DNA of 64,000 bases from CAZAQV01 sp964487255. Its GTDB lineage: Bacteria; Myxococcota_A; Polyangia; Polyangiales; CAZAQV01. Below, piece after piece: positions 25,141-33,878 of this stretch. Both the position numbers and the translations under genes were made by a program. Numbering within the stretch: position 1 is the first letter of the stretch; the number at the start of each line of letters is the position of its first letter. The notes below the pieces were generated by a model. It made no database searches, was not told the DNA's origin, and saw only the letters and a list, made by a program, of their open reading frames with translations. The stretch covers positions 142,655-206,654 of the forward strand of contig CAZAQV010000010.1 of the NCBI GenBank assembly GCA_964487255.1. The letters run 5' to 3'.

Positions 25141-27405
25141 TTAGTTGTGGGTTCGTGCCCAGGCGATGCGGGCGAGCCAGTCGTTGCTGAGCGCCATGTC
25201 AGCGGCGCCTACCTCGGGCTCTCTGCGCAGCTTCTTCCACTGCGCTTGCGCCATGTCGAGCTCACCGACTTCGTACAACAGCTGTCCCCGCATGCGCTGG
25301 GCTTCACGGACAAACGTGGTGTGCGGAAGGCCTCTTGAAATCGCCAGCTCGACGTGTTCGAGCGCCAGTCGACGCTCGTAGCTGCTGAGCCGCCGCGCAG
25401 CGAGGTAGGGTCCCAGACCATCTTCGCGAAGCTGGGTAAGCCGCTGTGCATATACGACGACGGCGGGCGCTCCGAGTGGCACGCCTTGCTCACCGACCAT
25501 GATCGCAAAAAGTGCGCTTCGTTCACTGTCCGGCGCTTCCAGCGCAAGTTGGCGCACGACAAGGGCGCGTTTGGCCGCCTCATCAAGTGGGGTCTTGGCT
25601 GCCTTGGCATACGCCTCTTTGGCCGTTTCGAGGTTGCCTGCGCGCCAGGCTTCGTCGCCACGAACCTGCCACAAGCGCGAACGGAGCGTTCCCGGCGCTC
25701 CTTCGAGCGTCGCCAAACCCGGTTTGATGTCGCGCTGATGGCCGGTGCGCAGCTCCGCTTCGGCTTTGTAGTAGCGGGTCCAAGGGTCGTTGGCGTCGAT
25801 TTCGAGGATGCGGTCGCAGATCCGAAGTGCCGCGCGGTAATCGCCCGCGACCAAGTCGCCGTGGAGGTCTTCTTCCAGGCGTGCAACTTGGTGCGGGCAG
25901 ACCGAGGAAAAAAGCGACGGTCGTTCGAAGCGCAGTCTCGCCAAGTCACGCGCTTCGTCGGGAAGCGGCACCGCGCCGAGGAAGCGATGCCATTCCCGTT
26001 CGAGGCTGGTCAAAGACTCACCAATCGCAGTTTCGACGTCCGGGTCTTTGTAGAACTTGCGAACGACACCCGCGCCCCGCGTCTCGTAGAGATAGCGCAA
26101 GAAGGATCCGGCCGCTGTGTACGATTGGCCCTTCTGCCCTGCGAGAAACGACAGCCCGAACACGTCTTCGAGCGGCGGCATGAGTTGGGCCTCTTTCATG
26201 GCGCGTGCCCACTGATGCGGCGTGAGACCGTCGCGCGCGGACCAGTCGACCGCCACCGCCAGCCCCTCGATGAGCGCGGGCTCGGGCAGCCACGAACGAA
26301 GGTAGCCCGCGATGTGAAACGGCCCGGGGACCAACTCTCCGGCGACCACGTGGGCGACTTCGTGGGCGAGTACGGGGTGCGGTGTCGCTCTGTCTTGAAG
26401 GTACACCTCTCTGCGCCACGGCTTGGCAATGTACGTGTGTCCCGCGCCCATCAGAAGTTTCTTCTCCTCGGCGTTTCGGAACATGAACGCATGAAGCTTG
26501 CCGTGCATGCGTACACCGATCGCCGCCTCCATCTGGGCGACTCGGAAGTCGCAGTCGCGGACGCGCCGTTGTCGGTCGAGGACACTTCGTTCGCGTGGCA
26601 GGTGAACGACACAGCGTTTTCCGGTGACGGACTTGCCCAGTCGGTCGGCGATCACCTGCGAACTCGAACGAAAGCCCAGCTCAGCACCGTGCGAAAAAGC
26701 GGCCAAGAGCGCGATCAGGCATGCCGAGCAGGCGATAAGCAGCATGAAACGACGGGCCGGCACCCGCATTCGAATGCCGTATAGGCAAGCGCAGGTAATA
26801 CCGAACACCACGGACACGCCACGAAAAGTGATGTAGGCGCTCTGAACCTCGACGCCACGGTCGTAGAGCGTGCCGGGAAGGTAGCCTGCAAAAAGATCGT
26901 ACGCGAACACCGCTGGCGACCGGTACAGTGTGGATGCCGTCCACAAAAAGAACACGACGATGGACAGAGCAGAGAGCACGCGCGCGAGACGGGGCCGCGG
27001 CAGCCAAGCCCCGACGGTGGCGCCTGCCACGGCGGCGAGCACGGACCCAAACGCCGGACCGAGCGAAAACAGCAGACAACCCATGAGCCACGCGCAGTTC
27101 CGCACACGAAGCGCATTGATCGTGAGGATCAGGGCGGGGATGAGCGCGGCGGCCAGCGCGTGAAGCATGAGTGAGCCCAGGAGCGTCCACGCCACCACGG
27201 ACGGTTCGCCGGTGGTGTTGGCAAGCGACGCACGGTGTCCCGCATAGCCCGCGACAGCCGGTGTGAGCAGGACGCCCATCGCGAGAGAACTTTCAGCGCC
27301 GAGCACCCCGAGCAGTGGCGTCAGGGCGAGGCCCACGCCGAGCAAGGCGGCGTAGACCCAGAGCGCGACGGGCAGATCGGCTCGCAGCGGTGCGGATGAG
27401 CTCAC
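25141..27405 (-). CDS. Membrane zinc metalloprotease with TPR-like C-terminus
   Basis: A 754-residue protein. The first third is hydrophobic with about seven helices, the middle carries the gluzincin motif HEVAH (about residue 345) with the downstream Glu in EPALIEGLAVAVDWSARD, as in peptidase MA-like domains, and the C-terminal third is TPR-like (AALRICDRILEIDANDPWTR, YYKAEAELRTGHQRD). Such proteins are envelope peptidases whose targets are usually unknown. The HExxH and distal Glu are both kept, so activity is expected. Convergent with murA and ten bases from lon on the same strand; the two may share an operon. Confidence 0.78.
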   Translation of the reverse strand: MSSSAPLRADLPVALWVYAALLGVGLALTPLLGVLGAESSLAMGVLLTPAVAGYAGHRASLANTTGEPSVVAWTLLGSLMLHALAAALIPALILTINALRVRNCAWLMGCLLFSLGPAFGSVLAAVAGATVGAWLPRPRLARVLSALSIVVFFLWTASTLYRSPAVFAYDLFAGYLPGTLYDRGVEVQSAYITFRGVSVVFGITCACLYGIRMRVPARRFMLLIACSACLIALLAAFSHGAELGFRSSSQVIADRLGKSVTGKRCVVHLPRERSVLDRQRRVRDCDFRVAQMEAAIGVRMHGKLHAFMFRNAEEKKLLMGAGHTYIAKPWRREVYLQDRATPHPVLAHEVAHVVAGELVPGPFHIAGYLRSWLPEPALIEGLAVAVDWSARDGLTPHQWARAMKEAQLMPPLEDVFGLSFLAGQKGQSYTAAGSFLRYLYETRGAGVVRKFYKDPDVETAIGESLTSLEREWHRFLGAVPLPDEARDLARLRFERPSLFSSVCPHQVARLEEDLHGDLVAGDYRAALRICDRILEIDANDPWTRYYKAEAELRTGHQRDIKPGLATLEGAPGTLRSRLWQVRGDEAWRAGNLETAKEAYAKAAKTPLDEAAKRALVVRQLALEAPDSERSALFAIMVGEQGVPLGAPAVVVYAQRLTQLREDGLGPYLAARRLSSYERRLALEHVELAISRGLPHTTFVREAQRMRGQLLYEVGELDMAQAQWKKLRREPEVGAADMALSNDWLARIAWARTHN

Positions 27406-27414
27406 GCAGCGCGC

Positions 27415-29787
27415 CTATGCCGGAGGCGCTGCGGCGGCTGATTTCTGGCTGGCGATATCGAGTGTCAGTTCGAGTACCTCGCTGACCTTCGAAATTAGGC
27501 GAACGTCGAGCTCCTGGAGTACTTCGTCTGGCACCTCTTCGAGATCGGCGGCATTTTGTGCGGGCAGAACAACCACTTTGAGTCCGGCACGGTGTGCCGT
27601 GAGACACTTTTCCTTGATACCGGTCACCCGCAGAACGGAGCCGCGCAGCGTCATTTCGCCCGAGATGCCCACGTCGGGTCGGACCGGTACCCGGGTCAAC
27701 ATCGAAGTGAGCGAAACAAAAATGCACAGTCCTGCCGCTGCGCCATCTTTGGGCACGGCACCCTGTGGAAAGTGGATGTGCACGTCGGTTTTTGCCAAAA
27801 AGTCCTCGGGCAGGCCGAGGGTGGACGCGCGTGCTCGGATGTACGTGAAAGCCGTGGCGGCTGCTTCTTTGAGAATCGGACCCGCGCTACCCGTAACGTG
27901 CACTTGGCCCGTACCCGGCATACGTCGGGACTCGATGGGCATGAGGTCTCCGCCAGCCGCGGTCCACGCCAGGCCCGTTGCCAGGCCCACTTGTGCGTCG
28001 CGCTCGGCGTACTGCTTTTCGTACCGAGGCGGACCCAGTACGTCGTCCACATCGTCGCCCTTGAAGTGGACGAGGGCAGCGCCACCGTGCGCGTGCTGCA
28101 CCGCAACATCTCGGCACAGTGCCGCGACCTTCTTCTCCAACGATCGCACACCTGCCTCACGCGTGTGAGCATCGACCAAGCGTGCCAGAGCCGCATCGGA
28201 CAGCTCGAAGTGCTCAGGCGTCAGGCCATGCTCTTCCATTTGCTTGGGCACGAGGAACTCGCGACCGATCGCGATCTTTTCGTCTCGCGTGTAACCCGGA
28301 AGTTCGATGAGCTCCATTCGATCCAGAAGCGGTTCAGGAATCGTGTGCTTCTGGTTTGCCGTAGCAATGAAGAGCACGCGAGAGAGGTTGAAGGGCACAT
28401 CGATGTAGTGATCGGAGAAGGTCGAGTTCTGCTCTGGGTCGAGGACCTCGAGCAGTGCGCTTGCGGGGTCGCCGCGATTGTCACGACCAAGCTTGTCGAT
28501 TTCGTCAAGCAGGATGACCGGGTTTTTCGCCTCCGCCTTCTTCAACGCTGTGATGATACGACCAGGGAAAGCACCGACGTAGGTGCGCCGATGGCCGCGA
28601 ATTTCGGACTCGTCGTGCACGCCGCCGAGCGCAACGCGCTGAAAGTTTCGGCCGGTGGCGCGCGCGATGGAGCGCGCGAGAGAGGTCTTACCAACACCGG
28701 GCGGACCACAAAAGCAGAGGATGGGTCCGCGATGGTCGCTTCGTAGGCGCCGCACGGCAATAAACTCAAGGATGCGCTTTTTGACACGTTCGAGGCCGTA
28801 GTGGTCCTCGTCGAGCACGCGTCTGGCTTCCGTGACGTTCATGCGATCAGCCGTACTCTTGGCCCAGGGCAAGTCGCAGAGCCACTCCACGTATTGGCGC
28901 GTGACGTGATACTCGGAACCGGCCGGGGACATGAGCGTTAGACGAGAGAGCTGCTTCTTGGCGGCCTTTTCTCCCTCGAACGACATCTCAGACTTGACGA
29001 TGCGATCGCGGAGCATCTCCAGCTCGTCTTCCTCGTCCTCGCTCTCACCGAGCTCGCGTCGAATGGACTTCATCTGTTGGCGTAGAAGGTATTCGCGTTG
29101 GGAGCGCGACATTTCGTCGTGAACGACCGACGAAATCTCTCGCTTCATGCGTAATACTTCTTGTTGGCGTGTGACGAGAGCGATGACTTCGCGCATACGT
29201 TCACGAAGGTCGACGGTTTCGAGCAGCTTCTGTTTGATCTCTGTTTCAATCGGAAGGTTCGACACCACCAGGTCGGCAAGCACCGATGGATTCTGCACGT
29301 TTTCAAGTGTCGCGCCGGTTTCGCGTGGTGCGCTGGGAAGCTGTCCCGACACTTTGCGCGCCGCTTCTCGTAAGTGCGTCGCGAGCGCATCGATCTCCAC
29401 GTCACGAATTTGCGGCGAGGGGATCCGTTCGACCTTGGCGCGCAGGCACGGTTGGCGGCTGAGAAAATCGAGTAGTCGCATCCGACTGACGCCTTGAAGC
29501 AGTACGCTGTAGTTTCCGGAACTCAGCCGGATGACCTTGAGGATCCGCGCGATGGTTCCAACCTGGTGCAAATCTTCGAAATCCGGGTCGTCGACGCTTG
29601 GTGAAAGTTGCGCGACGACGCCTATGGACGGCCGGTCCATCCCGAAGGCTTCCTCGATCAGACGCACAGAACGAGCACGACCGACGTTGACCGGAACGAC
29701 CGCGGCAGGGAAGAGCACAGAGTTGCGGAGGGGGAGAATCGGTAGCTCGAGCACCTGCTTTTCATCCATGCTGGCAATTTCGTTCAA
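27415..29787 (-). CDS. lon: Lon family AAA+ protein with catalytic Ser replaced by Ala
   Basis: Soluble 790-residue Lon homologue with all domains: N-terminal LON substrate-binding domain (LPILPLRNSVLFPAAVVPVN), AAA+ module with Walker A GPPGVGKTSLARSIA, Walker B PVILLDEIDKL and an intact sensor region, and C-terminal S16 domain. The S16 domain keeps the dyad Lys (TGIKEKCLTAHRAG), but the motif expected as PKDGPSAG reads PKDGAAAG; the codon at 27736-27738 is GCG. The protein is therefore predicted to unfold but not to cut substrates. TTG 29787 is the probable start because GAGGGG lies five to six bases upstream; ATG 29769 is the alternative. Whether this paralogue is the only Lon cannot be told from the window. 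Confidence 0.95.
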   Translation of the reverse strand: MNEIASMDEKQVLELPILPLRNSVLFPAAVVPVNVGRARSVRLIEEAFGMDRPSIGVVAQLSPSVDDPDFEDLHQVGTIARILKVIRLSSGNYSVLLQGVSRMRLLDFLSRQPCLRAKVERIPSPQIRDVEIDALATHLREAARKVSGQLPSAPRETGATLENVQNPSVLADLVVSNLPIETEIKQKLLETVDLRERMREVIALVTRQQEVLRMKREISSVVHDEMSRSQREYLLRQQMKSIRRELGESEDEEDELEMLRDRIVKSEMSFEGEKAAKKQLSRLTLMSPAGSEYHVTRQYVEWLCDLPWAKSTADRMNVTEARRVLDEDHYGLERVKKRILEFIAVRRLRSDHRGPILCFCGPPGVGKTSLARSIARATGRNFQRVALGGVHDESEIRGHRRTYVGAFPGRIITALKKAEAKNPVILLDEIDKLGRDNRGDPASALLEVLDPEQNSTFSDHYIDVPFNLSRVLFIATANQKHTIPEPLLDRMELIELPGYTRDEKIAIGREFLVPKQMEEHGLTPEHFELSDAALARLVDAHTREAGVRSLEKKVAALCRDVAVQHAHGGAALVHFKGDDVDDVLGPPRYEKQYAERDAQVGLATGLAWTAAGGDLMPIESRRMPGTGQVHVTGSAGPILKEAAATAFTYIRARASTLGLPEDFLAKTDVHIHFPQGAVPKDGAAAGLCIFVSLTSMLTRVPVRPDVGISGEMTLRGSVLRVTGIKEKCLTAHRAGLKVVVLPAQNAADLEEVPDEVLQELDVRLISKVSEVLELTLDIASQKSAAAAPPA

Positions 29788-29902
29788 ACTGGCCCCTCAG
29801 TGCAACTGCGAGTGTCATGATCTTGAATAAAATTGCGGGATCAATCGCGCTCTCAAAAAACGTGACGGTTTGGTGCCTTTTGTGTAAAGTCGTCAAATCG
29901 TT

Positions 29903-30040
29903 ATGAGATTCCCGGTCGTTGCCACAGTACTCGCCTCGATTTCAGTTTCTGCACTCGTCGGTGGTGTTTGGTCGCTCTTGGCGATCACTGCCGCGATTAC
30001 GGGGCTGTTTGTGGGAACGCTCGACCTTGTCAAAGGGTGA
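29903..30040 (+). CDS. Small hydrophobic protein (45 residues)
   Basis: ATG at 29903 to TGA at 30038-30040 encodes a 45-residue, almost wholly hydrophobic peptide (VVATVLASISVSALVGGVW, then SLLAITAAITGLFVGTLDLV). Two short membrane helices are predicted. A weak TAAAGT -10 lies just upstream; no Shine-Dalgarno. It sits in the divergent spacer between lon and the TIGR04552-like gene. Real gene status is uncertain. Confidence 0.4.
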   Translation: MRFPVVATVLASISVSALVGGVWSLLAITAAITGLFVGTLDLVKG

Positions 30041-30110
30041 GCTTGCCCAGCTCTACCCCCTGCCCAGAGTTTCACCGGGGCGGGACACGCTGAGGTAGAC
30101 TCCCCGCGGA

Positions 30111-31226
30111 ATGCGCCAAAGGCTCAGAACACTCGACGAGCTGGGGCTTGCCGACTTGGAGGCGATTCGGCTCGTGCTGCGAGGCGGCTCGGTGATCGAC
30201 TGGCATCGCCTGAACTTTTTGTCTGAGTTTGACGCGCAGCGTTTCATGCGCGCTCTCGAAGTCGATTGGGAAGACGTTCGAGATCGGGACCGGTCCGAGC
30301 AACTCAAAGCCATCGCGACAGACTACCTGAAGCGAAACTTTGATTTCCCGATCCCGAAGCCGGTTGCCAGATGCATGTTGCCCGAACTTCTCATGCTGGC
30401 ATCTTCACGGGGTCACCGGCAGCTTTGCGCCTGCACCATTCTCAAGGTGATGCATATTCTCTATCACCTCGAAGCACGCGAGCTGCTCTTCGCACTGCCG
30501 ATCTCCGACCAAGAGGTGTTTCAGCTCGTCGAGCGCAAAGTCTATCGAGTGATTGGTCAGATGCTTGCGCAGCAGTTTCCAGTTGTGGAGTTTATCGGCG
30601 GGCGAAAGAATAAAGACTCGCTTTACACCAAACTTCTTTCGAAGCCTGAAACGGTCGCTGCCCAAATCTATGACAAGGTTCGCTTTCGAATCGTGACGCG
30701 CGACAAAGACGACATCTTTCCTGTGCTCGATCACCTGATGCAGGAGATGTTCCCTTTCAACTATGTGATTCCCGGGCAGTCGACGAACTCGCTGTTTGAC
30801 TTTCGCCGCTATTGCGAACGCAATGACAACCTTCGGCAGCACGTTCCAAAGCTGCAGCTTTCGCCTGATTTAGAAGAGGAAGAGCGGATTTTAGACAATC
30901 GCTTCACCGCGCCTGAGTATCGCGTGGTGCACTTTGTGGTCGACATGCCGATCGCGCTTCCCGACGACATGCTCGTCAACGCTCCACGCAACGACATGGG
31001 ACGCGTTATCTTCATGCAGACCGAGTTTCAGATCATCGACCGCGACACCGAGCAAACCAACGAGCTCGGCGAAGCCAGTCACGCCGCCTACAAGAACCGC
31101 CAAAAGGACGCGGTCATCCGCCGCCTGAAACTCGGGCTTGAGGCCAAACGCCAGAACCGCCCCTCGATCCTTCCCGGCTTCTTGCGTGCACGCGAACGCG
31201 ACACCGAGTCCGACGACGACAACTAG
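30111..31226 (+). CDS. TIGR04552-like protein with RelA/SpoT-like region
   Basis: A 371-residue soluble protein resembling, from memory, the Myxococcota-restricted family TIGR04552. The N-terminal part is helical (LDELGLADLEAIRLVLRGGS, then DWHRLNFLSEFDAQRFMRAL). Residues about 185-235 (YDKVRFRIVTRDKDDIFPVL, then PGQSTNSLFDF) recall the nucleotide-binding region of RelA/SpoT-type synthetases, which would make it a candidate (p)ppGpp or related pyrophosphotransferase; this was not tested. No HD hydrolase motif is visible. Convergent with the kinase gene three bases away. Confidence 0.75.
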   Translation: MRQRLRTLDELGLADLEAIRLVLRGGSVIDWHRLNFLSEFDAQRFMRALEVDWEDVRDRDRSEQLKAIATDYLKRNFDFPIPKPVARCMLPELLMLASSRGHRQLCACTILKVMHILYHLEARELLFALPISDQEVFQLVERKVYRVIGQMLAQQFPVVEFIGGRKNKDSLYTKLLSKPETVAAQIYDKVRFRIVTRDKDDIFPVLDHLMQEMFPFNYVIPGQSTNSLFDFRRYCERNDNLRQHVPKLQLSPDLEEEERILDNRFTAPEYRVVHFVVDMPIALPDDMLVNAPRNDMGRVIFMQTEFQIIDRDTEQTNELGEASHAAYKNRQKDAVIRRLKLGLEAKRQNRPSILPGFLRARERDTESDDDN

Positions 31227-31229
31227 CCA

Positions 31230-32768
31230 TCAAGGTTTTTCGCGCAGCCAGACGTGCGCAGTTTGTCCCGGCTTGGTGCGGATCGTGAGGCGAATCGAGT
31301 CGCGTTGGTCGCCACCGACCTTGCCGACCAACACCTCGTGGTCACCAGCGTCGAGATTGCGCGCGCGTGGAATGTCGGCCGGTACGAGATCACCGTCGAT
31401 GCGCACGTACTCGTCGGTACCCAAACCGTGGATCTCGATCTCCGAAGGGCGGGTCAGAAAGTATGTGGCGGCCCCGGCAGCCCCCAGCACAAGCCCAAGC
31501 AGGCTGACGAACAGGACTCCTCGCCATGAGCCGCGAGGTTGGTCACTCTCCGGTGGAGGCATCGACATCGCTTGCGAATCTTGCGTTTGTTGCCACGTGT
31601 CGGTCGCATCGTGTCGGACGTTGCTCTCGCCGATGGTGTCGCTCGGGTCCAGGGTGTAGCTGGTCGAGGGCTCCTCGGGGATGGGGTACGCCTCGTTGGT
31701 GAAGTACACTTCAGCATCCGCGTCGTCGACCTCCTCGGGTTCCACGAGCAATGTCGGGTCGTCTGGCTCTTCGTACTCGTCTTGCCCAAACCAGACTTGG
31801 AACTTGTCGCTTTCTTCGCGCCACTCTTCGTTGAAGAGCGTTTGAACGATACTCCCAAGTTCGGTTGCGCTGCGCATACCTCGGTGATGTTCGAGGAATT
31901 TGTCGAGAGCCTCGCCAAGCTCGGCCGCGGATTGATAGCGCGTGCCGCGGTCACGGGACAGCGACTTGTAGACGATGGTTTCAATCTCTAGCGGCGTTCC
32001 GGGAACCAGTTTGGAAATCGATGGAATCGGCGCACGCTGAACATTCTTAAGCGTCTCGACGTCGTCCCTGCCCAAGAACAAGCGCCGCCCTGCCAACGAC
32101 TCATGCATACAAATCCCCAGCGCGAAAATGTCACTGCGTGGGTCTAGGTTGTCGCCACGTGCTTGCTCAGGGCTCATGTAGCCGAACTTGCCCTTGATGG
32201 TGCCGGCCGTGGTTTGCGTGCGCCGTGCCGTCGCCAGGGCAACACCGAAATCGATCAGTTTGACGTCACCACGGTAAGCGAGAAGTACGTTTTGGGGCGA
32301 GACATCGCGGTGCACGATCGAGAGTGGATTGCCATTTTCATCGCGGCGCTGGTGGGCGTACTCAAGCGCGTAGCATACCTGTCGGGCGATCCAGGCCACC
32401 ACATCAGGTGGAACCCATTGGTTGCGAAGGCGGTAGCGGTTGACCAGCTGCAGGAGGTCGCGTCCCCACACGTGTTCCATGGCGATGAAGTACGTACTCT
32501 TTGTTCGACCGATCTCGAACAGGGACGCGATATTGGGGTGGTCGAGCGAGCCAACAATCCGCGCCTCATCGCGGAACATGTTGACGAAGTCGCGGTCCTC
32601 CGCGAGCACGTCGAGCATGCGCTTGATGGCGACCGGGACGGGCTTGCCTTCGTGATGCAGCCGGGCGAGAAATACTTCGGCCATGCCGCCTTGGCCCAGG
32701 GGCTGAAGCAAATCGTAGCGGCCGAAACGTTCGGGAGAGAACGCGACCGGGCGAATGTCCCGCGCCAT
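31230..32768 (-). CDS. Ser/Thr protein kinase with C-terminal PEGA-like domain
   Basis: Transmembrane signalling kinase, 512 residues. Kinase domain about 16-290: Gly loop LGQGGMAEVF, Lys49, catalytic loop HRDVSPQN (153-160), DFG (173-175), SPEQARG. An acidic linker follows (EEPDDPTLLVEPEEVDDADA), then one transmembrane helix (GVLFVSLLGLVLGAAGAATY) and an extracytoplasmic beta-rich segment of PEGA type (IEIHGLGTDEYVRIDGDLVP). This is a common Myxococcota arrangement in which an external domain may sense the envelope. An intrinsic terminator (32821-32852) separates it from the lipoprotein gene upstream. Confidence 0.94.
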   Translation of the reverse strand: MARDIRPVAFSPERFGRYDLLQPLGQGGMAEVFLARLHHEGKPVPVAIKRMLDVLAEDRDFVNMFRDEARIVGSLDHPNIASLFEIGRTKSTYFIAMEHVWGRDLLQLVNRYRLRNQWVPPDVVAWIARQVCYALEYAHQRRDENGNPLSIVHRDVSPQNVLLAYRGDVKLIDFGVALATARRTQTTAGTIKGKFGYMSPEQARGDNLDPRSDIFALGICMHESLAGRRLFLGRDDVETLKNVQRAPIPSISKLVPGTPLEIETIVYKSLSRDRGTRYQSAAELGEALDKFLEHHRGMRSATELGSIVQTLFNEEWREESDKFQVWFGQDEYEEPDDPTLLVEPEEVDDADAEVYFTNEAYPIPEEPSTSYTLDPSDTIGESNVRHDATDTWQQTQDSQAMSMPPPESDQPRGSWRGVLFVSLLGLVLGAAGAATYFLTRPSEIEIHGLGTDEYVRIDGDLVPADIPRARNLDAGDHEVLVGKVGGDQRDSIRLTIRTKPGQTAHVWLREKP

Positions 32769-32820
32769 CGCACGACTATATCATTGTTAGGGCGGCCCAT
32801 CATTGTTGGGGAGGCCATTG

Positions 32821-32852
32821 AAAAACGCCCACGTGCACAGGCACATGGGCGT
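32821..32852 (-). terminator. Intrinsic terminator of the 32900-33793 lipoprotein gene
   Basis: On the minus strand a 12-bp stem ACGCCCATGTGC / GCACGTGGGCGT (one G.U pair) with loop CTGT is followed by TTTTT. It lies 48 bases after the lipoprotein stop codon and before the downstream kinase ATG. Confidence 0.9.
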
Positions 32853-32899
32853 CAATTCACGCGAAGCGCGGCAGGGTCTGGGTGCCAGACCTTGTTGGA

Positions 32900-33793
32900 C
32901 TAGAAGTCCGCGGTCACGCCTTCGATATACAATCCCGCGGAGATGGCCTCGCAGCTCTGTCCATCCGCTGCGGGCTCGATGTCCGACTTCGGCTCGACGG
33001 CGCTTTCGATGGTCGCGCGATCGAAACCGGCTTCGGTGAGGATGGCTTCAAACTCCATGACCTCGTCGATCACCGCTTGGGTGTTGAGACCACCGCCGAT
33101 GAAGCCGTTGGTTAGTGCGGTTTCGCTGATCGTGAAGCGAGCTTTGACAGGCTCGATAGTCAGGTTGATCATGCCCGACTTAGCTGTCTCTGCTGGGAAG
33201 CTCAGGGGAAGGGAGTCTGCACCGACTTCGAGCCGGCCGTTCGTGATCGTGCCATTGGCGCTGGTAATCGTCTGTGTGACCGTAAGTTTTTGGCCAGGTG
33301 ACAAGGCATCACCGCTGGTTTGCACTTCGCCGTCAAACTGGCCGAGGTGGAACTTCACCGTGGCAGGGCCGTTGGTTAGGTCCTCGGCGACCACTTCAAC
33401 CAAAATACCGACCGTGCCGGCCAGCGTGCCCGACTGAAGCAAGGCGTCGAGGTCGAGCTCAGAGTTGAGGTCACTGATCTCTTTGGCGATTGTAATCAGT
33501 TGATTGTCGACGCCCGGTTCATTGTCGGGTGGAGGTGAAACGTGGTCCACGATGGCGTCGTTGCACGGGTTGTCGGTGAACCCGTCGAGGTTGAAGCCAG
33601 GGGCGATCGAGTTGTCGCCAGATTGCATGACTTCACCAATACGGATTTGGCTTGCCAAGTACTTGTACGAGGTGCCCGTGACGCTCGAATCATCCGTGCC
33701 GGAGTCCGTGACGCTGCCGGAACTGTCATCACCACACGCAGAGACCAGCGCAAGGCAGAGAAAACCAAGAAAGACATGAAGCTTCATTTTCAT
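32900..33793 (-). CDS. Lipoprotein, unknown function
   Basis: A 297-residue lipoprotein: lipobox FLCLALVSAC followed by a Ser/Asp-rich linker (DDSSGSVTDSGTDDSSV) and a mainly beta protein with two Cys pairs at either end. Start ATG 33793 (MKMKLHVF); ATG 33787 is possible. It is followed by a strong terminator, so it is a single transcription unit, convergent in orientation with none of its neighbours. No family recognised. Confidence 0.7.
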   Translation of the reverse strand: MKMKLHVFLGFLCLALVSACGDDSSGSVTDSGTDDSSVTGTSYKYLASQIRIGEVMQSGDNSIAPGFNLDGFTDNPCNDAIVDHVSPPPDNEPGVDNQLITIAKEISDLNSELDLDALLQSGTLAGTVGILVEVVAEDLTNGPATVKFHLGQFDGEVQTSGDALSPGQKLTVTQTITSANGTITNGRLEVGADSLPLSFPAETAKSGMINLTIEPVKARFTISETALTNGFIGGGLNTQAVIDEVMEFEAILTEAGFDRATIESAVEPKSDIEPAADGQSCEAISAGLYIEGVTADF

Positions 33794-33878
33794 GCCAAAG
33801 CGTTTAGCACGCGACTTCGCGGCGGCAAAGACCGAGTTTACGCCGCACTGCGGCAAGCGAGAGAATCGCCAATTGTTC

